Assembly (NCBI GenBank): GCA_000310025.1
Contig: FN648644.1
Span: forward strand, 10,671 to 38,666
DNA: 27,996 bases
Origin: Ectocarpus siliculosus
Lineage: Eukaryota; Sar; Phaeophyceae; Ectocarpales; Ectocarpaceae
Reading direction: 5' to 3'
Shown here piece by piece: positions 18,801 to 27,330 of this stretch. The first letter of the stretch is position 1, and every line of letters begins with the position of its first letter. Under the pieces are notes generated by a model. The model was not told the origin of the DNA, did not search any database, and saw only the letters and a list, made by a program, of their open reading frames with translations. Made by a program: the position numbers and the translations under genes.

Positions 18801-21800
18801 GAAAATAAATTAAGTCATACGTAGCTGTCATACGTACGCAAGGAAGTAAGCACAAGATGCGGAACACCCTTAGCAGGATGCAGCTCACCCTTCATGCGAC
18901 TCGCCAAATACCTCACGGCGCTTCGCGCTTGGTGATGTGAGAGCCTGGTCCGGTGAGAACCCGGCATGCTCCGTCCCGGCTTTGTAGGGATGCGAGGTCA
19001 ATGGTCAAACGACTACGGCATGCACGACTATGAGTACACCCCCCCCCCCCCCCCCCCCCTTAGGGGGGGGGGGTATTCAACAAGAAAACAACCTTCCCGC
19101 AACCTTTCCGCCGTTTCTAGCTGCACTTTTAGTATTGGACATATTTCAACCTCCGATTCCCGCTTCCCGCATGCCTGTTATCCGTGAAAATCCAGAAATA
19201 TGCGGGGATCCCCGCCTTTTGAGTTTGAAAGCGGTGGCGGGCTGTTCGTTTATTCGACGCGGGAATCCCGACGTCCTGGCGTGCAAAGAGCCAATTCCCG
19301 CATGATTGTATTTGGTGCTCTAGAGCAAGAGCACCAAATACAGCAATTCCCGCGGCAGAACTTTGGTATCAGAGAGGAACCAGACAGCCAGACAGCCGGC
19401 AGCTTCCAGACAACAACAACAACCCACCCTCTGTTTGCCACACCAAGTCTCAGGGAACGCAGCACGAGCACAAAGCCGATATCACCAGCCGCAGGACAGG
19501 CACCATGTTGTACTATGTGACTGCTGTGCGGGCGCTCGGGTTCACAACCTAGCGCGCCGAGGCGCAAGATGCATGCGTCTGCGGCGTCACCTTTTTTTGC
19601 AAAAGAAGACTTGAAATACGCACACACCTACCTGAAATGCGCTTTCTTGCCAGAACACCTTTCAAGCTCAAACCCGTTGGAGTGTGCATTGCTTTGTTCA
19701 CTCCATTCCATTACTCGGTGGATCGTGGGCATGCATGTGTTGCTTCGATCAACTGGGCGCAGCGTGGTCCTTCACTCTGGGCCTTTGTGCGGTGGCTGCG
19801 TGTAGCTCGAAGTCGAAAAAACTTTGGGGAATACAAGGGAAGAGCCAGAGAGAGCCGAACTTCGCAACGGACTTCTTCTGCCGCTGCTGCTGCTGCTTCT
19901 GCTCCTTGTCTTTTTTTCAGCACACCACTGCCCCCACGCTCCACGGATAGAGAGCAGTGGTAGGATGCCATGTCCTAGCAGTTTTCAGCTCGAAAGGTGG
20001 TCTGTCGAGTGAGAAATCCAAGCTGTGCCCTCTGAATAACCCTTTGCCACAACAGCCTGCTTCTGTACACGCAAAGACTCTATCTGTGTTTCTTTTTCAG
20101 CTCTGTTTTTTTGTACCCGACGAGACAACGGCACGTGCGCTTGCGCGCGGATATCATGTTATTGTGTTGTGAGGATCTATATCTTCGTAAGCGCTCTAGG
20201 CAAGATGTTGTAATACTACAGCAGAGCAGCTTCTTTCTGGGCAAACGAGGACGAAGTAGCCGGACGTTCTCGCGTTTGTTGGTGCACCAGAAAAAGTAGC
20301 AAACAGCGGAACGGCGGTTGGCGTTCGTCCGTGAAAACCCGAAGAAAGACGGGAGGGCGAGTTTGAAATCACCATCGGGATTCCCGCATCTATTCACCCG
20401 ACCGGAACGGGAAAGTAAACCGCGAAATATTCGCCAAAATCAGATGCGAGAGACGGGAATCGAGTTTGAAATAGGTCTAGTACAACTGTTATCAGTAGAG
20501 GACACCATGAAGAGGCATCGTGTGTGCTGGCATGTTCACGTTTGCTTATTGGGTGGTGATCTCGAGGGTCGTACGGCAGTAGTAACGGTCTACCCAGTGC
20601 CTTGTACTGCTTGTACTCACGGCCACGAACCGGGATCTCCTGAACGGCGGGTCATTTAGCAGTAGCAAGTGTCATCAGCTGTCAACCCGCAGTTCAGGAG
20701 ATTAGGGTCAGTGGCGACGAGCACAAGCATTACACACCCGGGTTGCAATTCCCATTAAGAATCGATTTTTTTTTTGTTCATTGCGACAAGGCATCGATCA
20801 CGCGGAGCCCCCGCCGCGGGTGAATTCCTAGGCTAAGGTGCAAGCGTGGGCTGCTGCTGCTGCTGCTGCTGCTCGAGCTGTTTTGTGCCTGCGACTTGAA
20901 GGATTTGTTGCCATAGGCGGCTGGGTGGCTTGTGGCAGCATGGCTGTGATGTGATGTGAGGTAATTTGTGCATGTAATGTGCCAGTCCCGGTGGCGAGCT
21001 CTGCCTAACCCTACTGCTGTGTTATCCGCTAGCGAGGATCAACCGTTAATTTAACGACTCTCTCAAATGTCTGTCCCCTCGAACGCATTGCATGCATGCG
21101 GCCGTCACTTTTGTTGCGCTCGTGTGTGCGAACGAACCAACAACTTTTGTGTGACTTGACTGACATCTATCTGGACGGACCCGGCTCGCTTGTTGTTGGC
21201 GTGGTGGTGTGGTGTGGCGACGGCAGGAGGAAGCCACCAATGAGCTGATCCGAACGTTCGAGTCTAGGGACGACGACGTCTTCGTGTGCACGTTTTGCAA
21301 GTCCGGAACGACGTGGGTGCAGCAGATCATAACACTGGTGAGAGACGCGAGCGGCGGGAGGTAGGGAGGTACATGACCGCTGTAGTACACCGGACGTAGG
21401 GAGGTACAGGACGGCTGTAGTACACCGGACGCACAAGCGGGACGTTTTAGACTACTTGTGTGCCACTTTTGATGCCACGCCGAACGTAATTTGTCTATCG
21501 GCCGCATGTAGGTAACTTAAAGGCAAAAAGGGACACGCCATGGTGAAAAGGGGGCAGCTTCAGGGATTGCTACAGCAGTACATGTAGTAGAGAGAGCATC
21601 TGGTACATAGATCAAATAGATCGCCGACACGCCCACCTCCAACACCCAACAACACCCATTCACCTGTCTCATGCATCGTACTTTCAATATGTCGGGACTG
21701 CTGTAGGGACAGCAACAAAGTATCTTGTCTCCTGTTTTGGAAGCGTGAACCAGGTTGTCACCGCTGCTGGCCTACATGGCTCCGTCGTTTGCCAGTTCAC

Positions 21801-24800
21801 GAAACGACAGCACCTGCCTGCCCAATATCCGCATCCCAAAGGAGTAATACTTTAGTCTTCTTACGATTTAAGTTTCTCTGAGAACGCTTCATTTCGCTTC
21901 TTGCGGCTTCTGTGAGCGCTCTATTCCGGTCTTCTCGGGCTCTCACAGAGCAGCAGCATTTCCTCTGGAAATTTGGCACTTTGGTGGACTTTCCACTTTT
22001 ATCTTCCGTTTTTTTTCTCTCTCGCCTGCTGCTGTCACCCCGCTCTGTACCATCATACCACGCATTCCACTCGAAGTACGGCCCTCTGTGTGTGTGTGTG
22101 CCTCCTTCTCCTCCGTTCCTCCGTCTCTCTATGTCTCTGACGGTCTGTCTATTCACGCTCTCGTTTTATTTTGGCCTTCTCTCTTGACCGCTCTCGCGTC
22201 GGAATGGTCTGTTGTTTGTTCCGATTCCGTGTGCTACTGCTGTACATTTGTTTTTTTCTTATTACACCTCACACGGTATGTACATTTTTTTTTCTTCTTC
22301 GAACACCTTCACACCGTATGCACTCACCTCCTATCACCTTGGTACCGTATTCTCTCTCCTCTCGGTGTGTGTGTGTGTCTGTGTATCCACGTTGTCTTCA
22401 ATTTTTTGCTTTTTTTCTCTCTTCACCGCTCTCGCGTCGGAATGGTCTGTTGTTTGGTAGTGCTATTCTTTTTTTGCAGTTCAAGTAGTGGGTTAAATTG
22501 GTAGTGCTGTCTTTCTTCATTCGCAGTTCAGCCGACAATTTTGTCTATTTTTTGCAGTTCTGAGTTCTAGATGTGTATCGGATAATGCAGGGGTACTGGG
22601 CACGGCGATGGGAAACAAATAATGGACCTTTACATCTCCTTAAATCACACACGAACCTCCATCATGGAAACTCCACCTTCACGGAAACTTTAACTGCCAT
22701 CGGTGCCTACCTTCATTTTAACAACATCCTACATCCACTTTCAGATAAAACATTGCCTTGGAATCGCTTTAAATAAAGCGGGGGCGCGAAGCGCCCAAAA
22801 CCTTGTAGAATACTACATAGGGTGCCGCGTCACTCGGTTTAGGAGGGGACGGCGGAGGTACGTCGCAACGTTCTGTAGAACGAGTGTACGCTAAGCACCG
22901 CGCGTGAGGCGCTTTTGCAGTTCGCGGTGCTAAGCTCGCCGGAGTGGGGTGATCAAGATTGGGCCTGGAGAAGCAAGCAAACACCGAGAGAGGACACTGC
23001 AGTCGTGTCTTGCTTGGTGATATGGGTATGATAAGACGTCGTCATGCCAACGGGCCAGCCGTCCAGATAGCGGCAAGGATTGCCATGACTGATGACTGAA
23101 ATGGACGCTTGATCTTCGATAAAGAGCGACATGTTTCACGCGTCCCCTCCGTACCGTACATGACACAAAATAACAAACCCCCTGGACCGATCTTCAAAGC
23201 TCGATTTTCAACAGCAGCAAAAGTCGCAGGGCCGAAAACGGCGGCGTTGAAGCCGTCTTGTCGAAAGCTTTCCGAACACGAATCATTTGATATCGGCATC
23301 CTCTTCGTCGTGGAGTAATCGAGCTTTGAAAATCGGTCCAGGGGGTGTGTTATCTTGTGTCATATACGGTATTGTACCGAAATACCTCCGCGCTGGACTC
23401 CCGCATTATGAGAATGATGAGTGTTCCGATGGTAAGGTATGTACATGTAGCGTTTGTTTTTGTCTTGCCAGCCAGAAGAGGAAACGAAAGAAACAAAACA
23501 GCGGTCGCGTTTTTCGCGAGAAGTACAGTACTCCCGGAGGTGGGGCGTCTTTTTTTCTTTCTTTTTGGTATACATTGCCTCTATCGTACAGTATAATAGC
23601 TCACCATCACCCGTGATCCACCTCATGTGCGTGTACGTGATGAACGTGATGGACGCCAATATTGGGGATATTGGAATATTGGCAGCTGCTCAACAACGGA
23701 GAGCAGGGGGAGAAGAACTACACGTCGGTGGTGCCATGGATGGAATCGCTGCTCTTCACCCCATCAGCGAACCAGCCGCGAGGGCCTGGTCGAGACCACG
23801 AGGTAAGTGGTGAGTGGATAGACCACTTTATCCCCCATCACGAAACAGCATATAGGTCTGGTGTGCCTTTCCGCGATGCCACGTCAAGCGTTAAGCTTTG
23901 GGGTGTACAGTACTCTTCTCGGGTCCTTGTTTCGGGCTTCTACGTTTGTTCCATGACTACAGCATAGTGCTGTAGTCCCGCCTCACATGCGGTGAAACCA
24001 ACTAGTCCCTTGCGTCACCACCAAATAGCGGTGTGGCGCCTTGCGGGCTGGGTGCTCTCCGTGCACACCGTGGGCTGGGTCACCTAAATAATTTGTCCGC
24101 TACAAACGTTAGACGTATGGGTGCGCATCAGCTCGTTCGGCACCTACATCTTAGCGTTGCGGCCAGGTCCTCTCATCAACCCTGTTGTGCTTTTGTGCAC
24201 CGTCTGTGCACATCCGAAAACCCCTTGATGGAGGCGATGGCTACATGGCTATCCAGCTGTGCTTCCAAGCTGTGTAGTACCCAGTGCGAACGAACCGTCT
24301 TGTTTTCTAGTCGCAAGCAGTCGAGTCGGCATGCGCAACAGTAATAATGTTGTTAGGTCTCTCGAACGGCCGTTGTGAGGCGACCGCATGCTGTTTGGTC
24401 GCGTTTTCACTCTGTCGATGTTGTACTGCAGTGTCGTACGACAGCGTTATATGGTATTTCAGGGACGCAGAAGGAGCCAGACCCACAGATGTCAAACAGG
24501 TCGGTGTTGAAGAAACTACCATACGGTGCTGAGGCGAGGATGATGCACAAGGTTAAACAAGGACTGATCTCACCCGAGCCAGATCATTGTTCGTCCTTTC
24601 CTAAAAGTTGAATGGAAAGCTTTCGCGTGCCGGTTTTTTTTTTTTGCTGTCCCCGAGCTGGGAGGAAAAGCGAACGAGTCCTTGTTCTGTACTTGTATCT
24701 ACTGCTGTACTTCCATTATTTTTAATAATGTAGTAGCAGACACGAGAGACGGCGATCCCGCGGAACAAACGTTTGCCAGCCGCGAGGCTTCTGGATGTAA

Positions 24801-26528
24801 TCAATCGCGTCTGAAAAGGCTAACCCAAACGACGCGACGGCTGAGAAGTTTGAGCACTGCAATTGATGTCCAGCCGGCGCGTTTGCGCTCACCAACATTG
24901 TAGGAATGTCAGGGCCTTGGCTTCGGGTGAATTCTCCATCTTCCATCTCTCATATCTCATCTCCCGTGCGGTGCCGACGATAAAACGGCCATGGCGAACA
25001 AACCCTCGCGTCAGGCTTGTGCTGTGGGCATCACATTTCACCACAGGCGGGCGGTCAGCTACCTTCAAACGGCAGTGCGGCGGTCTGTCGAGAGATTGAT
25101 GTCGAACCGAGTGTAACTGTAACTGCATGCACCTCTTGTTTTGTCCCTTCTTCTGGCGACTCACTGCTCCTGCGACAACAACAGGCCAAGGGCTGGACAC
25201 TCGAGAAGATTAAGTCTAACCCTGAAAGGCGCTTCTTCAAGTCGCACGCTAACCTCAAGCAGCTGCCAGTGGGCACTGCCAAGGGGGTGAAGGTCAGTCA
25301 TGTGGCCACTTGGTACAAATAGAGTACGGTAGGGTTGGAGCTGATCTGTTACAGGACGAATCATGAGGCATCGGGTAAGTCTCCCCACTGCTGACATCGT
25401 TGTGGGCGCGAGCTTTGTGTTCGCTCTGTTCTGCGGCATCTATGTACCATAAACACGGTAACGTAACGCGCAAGACGGGTTCTTTTGATGTGTGTCCCTG
25501 GAACTCGAAAAGGCCGCACAGCAGGTTCAACAACGAGGCCGACTGAGGTACAGGAGTACCAATACACCGTGATGACACCAGCAAAAGACGAGTTTCAAGA
25601 TGATCCCAGTGGCGTCCTCTCCCTTGCTTGTCTTTGGTTTTGTTACTGCTGCAAGTGACCTATCGCCGAAAAGTGGACCATCTGGGTCAGTTTAACTTAC
25701 CATGTCCGCCTTCCCCCGCAAACGGCTGCATGCCAATGCTAATGCGTGCATGCATCACATCCACACGACCGCAGGTTATCTACGTGGCGCGGAACCCCAA
25801 GGACGTCAGCGTCAGTCTGTACCACCACGTCCGCAACAAGCAACGGGACGTATTTGACGGAGACGAGTCGGACATGATCCGCTGCTTCGTTAAGGGAAGG
25901 CGAGTGTGTAACGGTCCTCATTTGCTCATTTGTGCATCTTCAAGTCGAGGGGCCATGACCTGGTTTGGAGTGCAAGAGTTGCCGTGTGTTTTGTGTGTGC
26001 TCATGGGGAAATCCTTTCCAAGCACGGTCACCACAGAATACGGAAACGCAGTGTCGGCAGGGGTGGTGAGAAAAGATAGTGGTGTTTCACGCCGTCAGGG
26101 CGACGAAAGCAACGACCAACCTCGGAAATAGCTCCAGCCTGCAGTACCCTGTTTTCGAAAAGCTCACGCAGAGTCCAGGGCAGGGTCGACAGCAATTGAT
26201 TAAACGAGCTCAATAACTTGAGCTGTGGCCTGTCTTCAGGACGGAAGGACGGCAAAAACGAACTATTTAGGTTACATGTATAAATATCACGACTGACCCC
26301 CTGACGCCATGCCTGCCTCTACGTGTTTACCTAATGTATCTACCTCGCGACAGATGCGAAAACGGTTCGTGGTTTAACCACGTGCTGGAGTGGTGGGAGG
26401 CAGCTCAGGCGGATCCGGAGCACGTCCTGTTCCTCCACTACGAGAACTTGCTCAAGGATCGGGAGGGGAGCATCCGAAAGATCGCACAATTCGCCGGCAT
26501 CGAGCACACGCCCGAGACCATTGCCAAG
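12695..26528 (+). CDS. Sulfotransferase (Sulfotransfer_1 / cytosolic SULT type), six exons found, 3' end missing
   Basis: Exons: 12695-12874, 21227-21337, 23686-23802, 25185-25292, 25775-25899, 26354-26528, giving 272 codons in one phase (introns 1-4 phase 0, intron 5 phase 2). The enzyme would transfer a sulfuryl group from PAPS to a hydroxyl or amine acceptor. PAPS contacts are visible: the 5'-phosphosulfate loop CTFCKSGTTW (exon 2), KSHANLKQLP with the probable catalytic His (exon 4) and the 3'-phosphate motif YVARNPKDVSVSLYHH (exon 5). Further family segments are VVPWMESLL (exon 3) and WFNHVLEWWEAA, VLFLHYENLLKD and IAQFAGIEHT (exon 6). No signal peptide or membrane segment, so a soluble enzyme is expected. 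The C-terminal RKGxxGxW-type PAPS segment is not found. The acceptor cannot be predicted; algal polysaccharide or phenolics would be a guess. Confidence 0.9.
12875..13342. other. Intron 1, first part: no feature seen
   Basis: Starts with the 5' splice site gtgagc. Contains A-rich and CA-rich stretches near 13250-13310 just before the family P element. No gene supported. Confidence 0.5.
13740..14140. repeat. Minisatellite inside family P element
   Basis: Four copies of a block with GGCGCACCC(G/C) start near 13759, 13837, 13971 and 14118, at irregular spacing (78, 134, 147 bp). Each is followed by a GATGTTGCAAGAAAA-like purine tract. The same block recurs in the 3290-3690 fragment. Confidence 0.8.
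14083..14760 (-). pseudogene. Relic of a family P-encoded protein (possible transposase C-terminus)
   Basis: A 225-codon minus-strand frame whose second half is acidic and Gly-rich (CDEDDETEDGGGGEST) and ends KGVRQADMREFVETW, the peptide encoded by the internal minisatellite unit. An overlapping frame, 14399-14728, has a Cys/His cluster (HVCHGGCGGRLHGNCG ... ICSTCAAK) that looks like a zinc-binding domain; joining the two would need a frameshift. C-terminal zinc fingers occur in some DDE-type transposases, so a transposase tail is plausible, but I recognise no catalytic core. The protein may be only an accidental frame. Confidence 0.4.
14900..15238. other. Intron 1: no feature seen
   Basis: Sequence between the family P element and the MITE. 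A short local duplication (GGGTACTGGGTACTGGAC, about 14963) is the only thing noted. Confidence 0.45.
15239..15461. mobile_element. MITE family M, copy 1 (223 bp)
   Basis: Inverted ends of about 55 bp: ATACCGTATATGACACAAGA at the left and its complement TCTTGTGTCATATACGGTAT at the right, continuing inward through ACACACCCCCTGG and TTTTCAAAGCTCGATT. The core contains CGCCGCCGTTTTCGGC. No coding capacity. A second copy in inverted orientation is at 23152-23371. Confidence 0.92.
15462..17059. other. Intron 1: about 1.6 kb with no supported feature
   Basis: Several short frames on both strands, none with recognisable domains or codon bias. Simple-sequence bits (T10 near 15730, CACACACAGA near 16592 and 16615). 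The ACACACACAGAGACTACA-like string near 16640 also occurs near 13300, so minor shared repeat sequence is possible. Confidence 0.45.
17060..17795. mobile_element. Candidate TIR element (about 735 bp)
   Basis: The left end GGGCGTGTACTAAC...GGACAGGGAACAGGGA...ACTCGGAATT (17060-17112) recurs as reverse complement at 17720-17795 (AATTCCGAGTT...TCCCTGTTCCCTGTCC...TTAAGACACGCCC). The 16-bp GGACAGGGAACAGGGA and the 10-bp ACTCGGAATT are exact; other parts are imperfect with one gap. No clear target duplication, so the boundaries are approximate. The 76-codon frame at 17282-17512 inside it is unconvincing. Confidence 0.6.
17796..18182. other. Intron 1: no feature seen
   Basis: A/T-balanced sequence without recognisable genes or repeats, ending at the TA (18181-18182) that flanks the foldback element. 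Confidence 0.45.
18183..18640. mobile_element. Foldback / large-TIR MITE family F, copy 1 (458 bp)
   Basis: The two halves are imperfect inverted copies over about 180 bp. Left GCTCTGGGGGTCCATTGTCA matches the complement of the right end (GCTTTGGGGTTCTACTGTCA); both continue with TCAGTAGAGGA, AAGAGGCG, AACAGTCCGAAATCTGCGCC and TGTCACAGCCGTGCTC. It is flanked by TA on both sides (18181-18182, 18641-18642), consistent with a TA-target DNA transposon derivative. No coding capacity. Confidence 0.9.
18643..19100. other. Intron 1: only a C/G homopolymer tract
   Basis: No gene seen. At 19039-19073 a run of 21 C is followed by TTA and 11 G, a self-complementary tract that could fold or could be a sequencing artefact. 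Confidence 0.5.
19100..20475. repeat. Zone of repeated TTCCCGC and GAGTTTGAAA motifs, unclassified
   Basis: TTCCCGC/GCGGGAA occurs at 19157, 19164, 19259, 19295, 19347 and 20381, with near-matches (CGGGAA) near 20405 and 20453. GAGTTTGAAA occurs at 19221, 20359 and 20462. Clustering near the two sides of a 1.3-kb block is reminiscent of the subterminal motifs of a DNA transposon, but I could not define termini. No coding frame in between is convincing. Confidence 0.4.
19307..19342. repeat. Perfect 14-bp hairpin
   Basis: TGTATTTGGTGCTC, loop TAGAGCAA, GAGCACCAAATACA. It lies between two TTCCCGC motifs inside the repeat zone. Confidence 0.9.
20481..20727. mobile_element. Foldback family F, copy 2 (truncated)
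   Basis: The left end ATCAGTAGAGGACACCATGA (20490) and AAGAGGC match the ends of copy 1. The centre has ATCTCCTGAAC and GTTCAGGAGAT arms (about 20634-20703) like CTCCTGAACTGCGGGTTTAC in copy 1. The right arm breaks off near GGCGACGAGCACAAG without the mirrored terminus. Confidence 0.75.
20728..21226. other. End of intron 1
   Basis: Holds a (CTG)n microsatellite at 20851-20873 and otherwise no feature. The 3' splice site is ...GTGGCGACGGCAG ending at 21226. Confidence 0.6.
20851..20873 (+). repeat. (CTG)n microsatellite
   Basis: 23 bases of uninterrupted CTG units followed by CGAGCTG. Confidence 0.95.
21227..21337 (+). CDS. Sulfotransferase exon 2 (PAPS P-loop)
   Basis: 37 codons between CGGCAG and gtgaga, phase 0 at both ends. 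Encodes DDDVFVCTFCKSGTTWVQQI, the 5'-phosphosulfate binding loop. The usual Tyr-Pro or Phe-Pro before Lys is Phe-Cys here. There is no ATG in the exon, so a simple ORF scan misses it. Confidence 0.93.
21361..21430. repeat. 35-bp tandem duplication at start of intron 2
   Basis: GTAGGGAGGTACA...GTAGTACACCGGAC occurs at 21361-21395 and 21396-21430 with few differences, 24 bp after the 5' splice site of intron 2. Confidence 0.9.
21431..23151. other. Intron 2, first part
   Basis: No gene supported. It includes T/C-rich sequence with a 238-bp spaced direct repeat (22179-22456), (GT)n runs near 22087 and 22366, and a 9-bp stem AGCACCGCG/CGCGGTGCT near 22895-22932. Confidence 0.5.
22179..22456. repeat. 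Direct repeat, 238-bp period
   Basis: A 40-bp string, CTCTCTTGACCGCTCTCGCG then TCGGAATGGTCTGTTGTTTG, at 22179-22218 recurs with one mismatch (G to C) at 22417-22456. Looser similarity precedes both copies (GT-repeat then CT-rich), suggesting an old tandem duplication of about 240 bp. Confidence 0.85.
23152..23371. mobile_element. MITE family M, copy 2 (about 220 bp), in intron 2
   Basis: The left end TACCGTACATGACACAAAAT and right end TGTGTTATCTTGTGTCATAT-ACGGTA match copy 1 (15239-15461), with the core (AAAACGGCGGCGTTG and CCTCTTCGTCGTGGAGTAAT) in inverted orientation. The left arm has more differences than the right, so the arms have diverged separately. No coding capacity. Confidence 0.92.
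23372..23685. other. End of intron 2
   Basis: No feature other than the 3' splice site ATTGGCAG ending at 23685. Confidence 0.6.
23686..23802 (+). CDS. Sulfotransferase exon 3
   Basis: 39 codons, phase 0, ending GACCACGAG|gtaagt. Begins LLNNGEQGEKNYTS and contains VVPWMESLLF, the usual segment about 20 residues after the P-loop that contributes to the acceptor side. The tail SANQPRGPGRDHE is charged and probably a loop. Confidence 0.9.
23803..25184. other. Intron 3 (1382 bp)
   Basis: gtaagt to CAACAACAG. No nested gene or clear repeat. Poly-T near 24636 and a short AT palindrome TTATTTTTAATAA near 24717. Confidence 0.75.
25185..25292 (+). CDS. Sulfotransferase exon 4 (catalytic His)
   Basis: 36 codons, phase 0, ending GTGAAG|gtcagt. 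Encodes RRFFKSHANLKQLPVG. By family comparison Lys-Ser-His corresponds to Lys-Thr-His, with His as the catalytic base and Lys contacting PAPS. Confidence 0.93.
25293..25774. other. Intron 4 (482 bp)
   Basis: gtcagt to CGACCGCAG. No feature seen inside. Confidence 0.85.
25775..25899 (+). CDS. Sulfotransferase exon 5 (PAPS 3'-phosphate motif)
   Basis: 125 nt, 41 codons plus two bases. Starts VIYVARNPKDVSVSLYHH, with the Arg and Ser that bind the PAPS 3'-phosphate. Ends ...CFVKG plus AG, then gcgagt. Splicing there joins AG to A of exon 6 (AGA, Arg) and gives KGRCENGSWFNHVL, the expected family sequence; shifting to the nearby GT (25904) would cause a stop in exon 6. Confidence 0.93.
25900..26353. 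other. Intron 5 (454 bp), GC-AG type
   Basis: Begins gcgagt and ends CTCGCGACAG. The exon-side AAG and the intron-side gcgagt form a strong U1 match apart from the C at +2, the usual pattern of GC-AG introns. Confidence 0.85.
26354..26528 (+). CDS. Sulfotransferase exon 6
   Basis: 175 nt (completing Arg, then 58 codons), ending GCCAAG|gtgcgt. Encodes GSWFNHVLEWWEAAQADPE, VLFLHYENLLKDREGS and IRKIAQFAGIEHTPETIAK, the alpha-helical part preceding the last PAPS-binding segment. If intron 6 were retained the frame would end after 22 more codons (TAA at 26592) without the RKGxxG motif, so at least one more exon is expected. Confidence 0.93.
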
Positions 26529-27330
26529 GTGCGTGACCCCAAGAATCCGTCCCGTTCTCGCTCAAGTCTGATTGTGGTGTGGTGTGCCTGCTAAGCACGT
26601 CTGGCAGCGTGCTCCTATTCCAACAACAGTGCCACAAGCGTAAGTCCGGCCAATCCCATGTGGAGTTTTTTCGCCCCTTGATTTTTTGTGGTGCAATCAA
26701 GACAAGACACTTTTCTGTGCGACGCATACTCACTTTGTTGCAACACTTGAAGAATCTACATATCTTGCATACAGTATGTACGTTACTGCACCTTGTTGTC
26801 GGAGCCGCAGCAGTGCGAAATCAAGAGCGACGTTTCGAATTTCTGGCATGCGTCCTGTGACAACTAGCCTTTGCGTCGAGGGTCGGCACTGCCTTCGTGG
26901 CATAATGGTCACTCTCTCCTTCCTCGATCGCGTTCAATAATTCCGCACCGATCCTGTAGGGTAAAGTGTGCTACGATACATATTTGTATGGTGTGAAATG
27001 GCGGAAACACATCTCTCACGCTCCATGGGGAACAAAAACGTGAGGGACTTGAACCTCAAGACGACAGGTGAACAGAGCGACCACCTTCCGACGATTTCGA
27101 AAGCCATTGTACCGATGCGAACAAAACATGTGCAACCATGGAGAGGGCAGGATGTTGCTCAGTACTGCTGCCGCCGAACAACCAAAATGACCAACAATCG
27201 TAGCTGCAGCATGGCGTACTTGCTGCGTCCAGTGCATCCAAGCCATTACAAGGGGCCCTCCCAGTGGAACCATGGAACACCCCCAGGCTACGCTGGAATC
27301 TTGGCCGGGAGGGGGGGGCTATTGTTTAAG
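26529..27330. other. Downstream of last recognised exon; no feature supported
   Basis: Probably intron 6. A possible 10-nt micro-exon TGCCACAAGC (26630-26639) lies between CAACAACAG and gtaagt but cannot be confirmed. A frame at 26968-27333 has no family resemblance. The missing sulfotransferase C-terminus was not found here. Confidence 0.45.

Noticed and set aside
21250-21270. GTTCGAGTC, similar to a tRNA T-loop (box B)
   Set aside because: It lies in sulfotransferase exon 2 and no matching A box or cloverleaf is present.
21912-22504. Three overlapping Phe/Leu/Cys-rich plus-strand frames
   Set aside because: They arise from T/C-rich intronic sequence with GT repeats; hydrophobic composition only reflects base composition.
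23454-23813. 119-codon plus-strand frame over exon 3
   Set aside because: Different frame from the exon that encodes VVPWMESLL; no domain seen.
26334-26594. Exon 6 frame read through to the stop at 26592 as the true C-terminus
   Set aside because: The extension (VRDPKNPSRSR...) lacks the RKGxxG PAPS segment and a good donor (AAG|gtgcgt) is present; kept only as an alternative.
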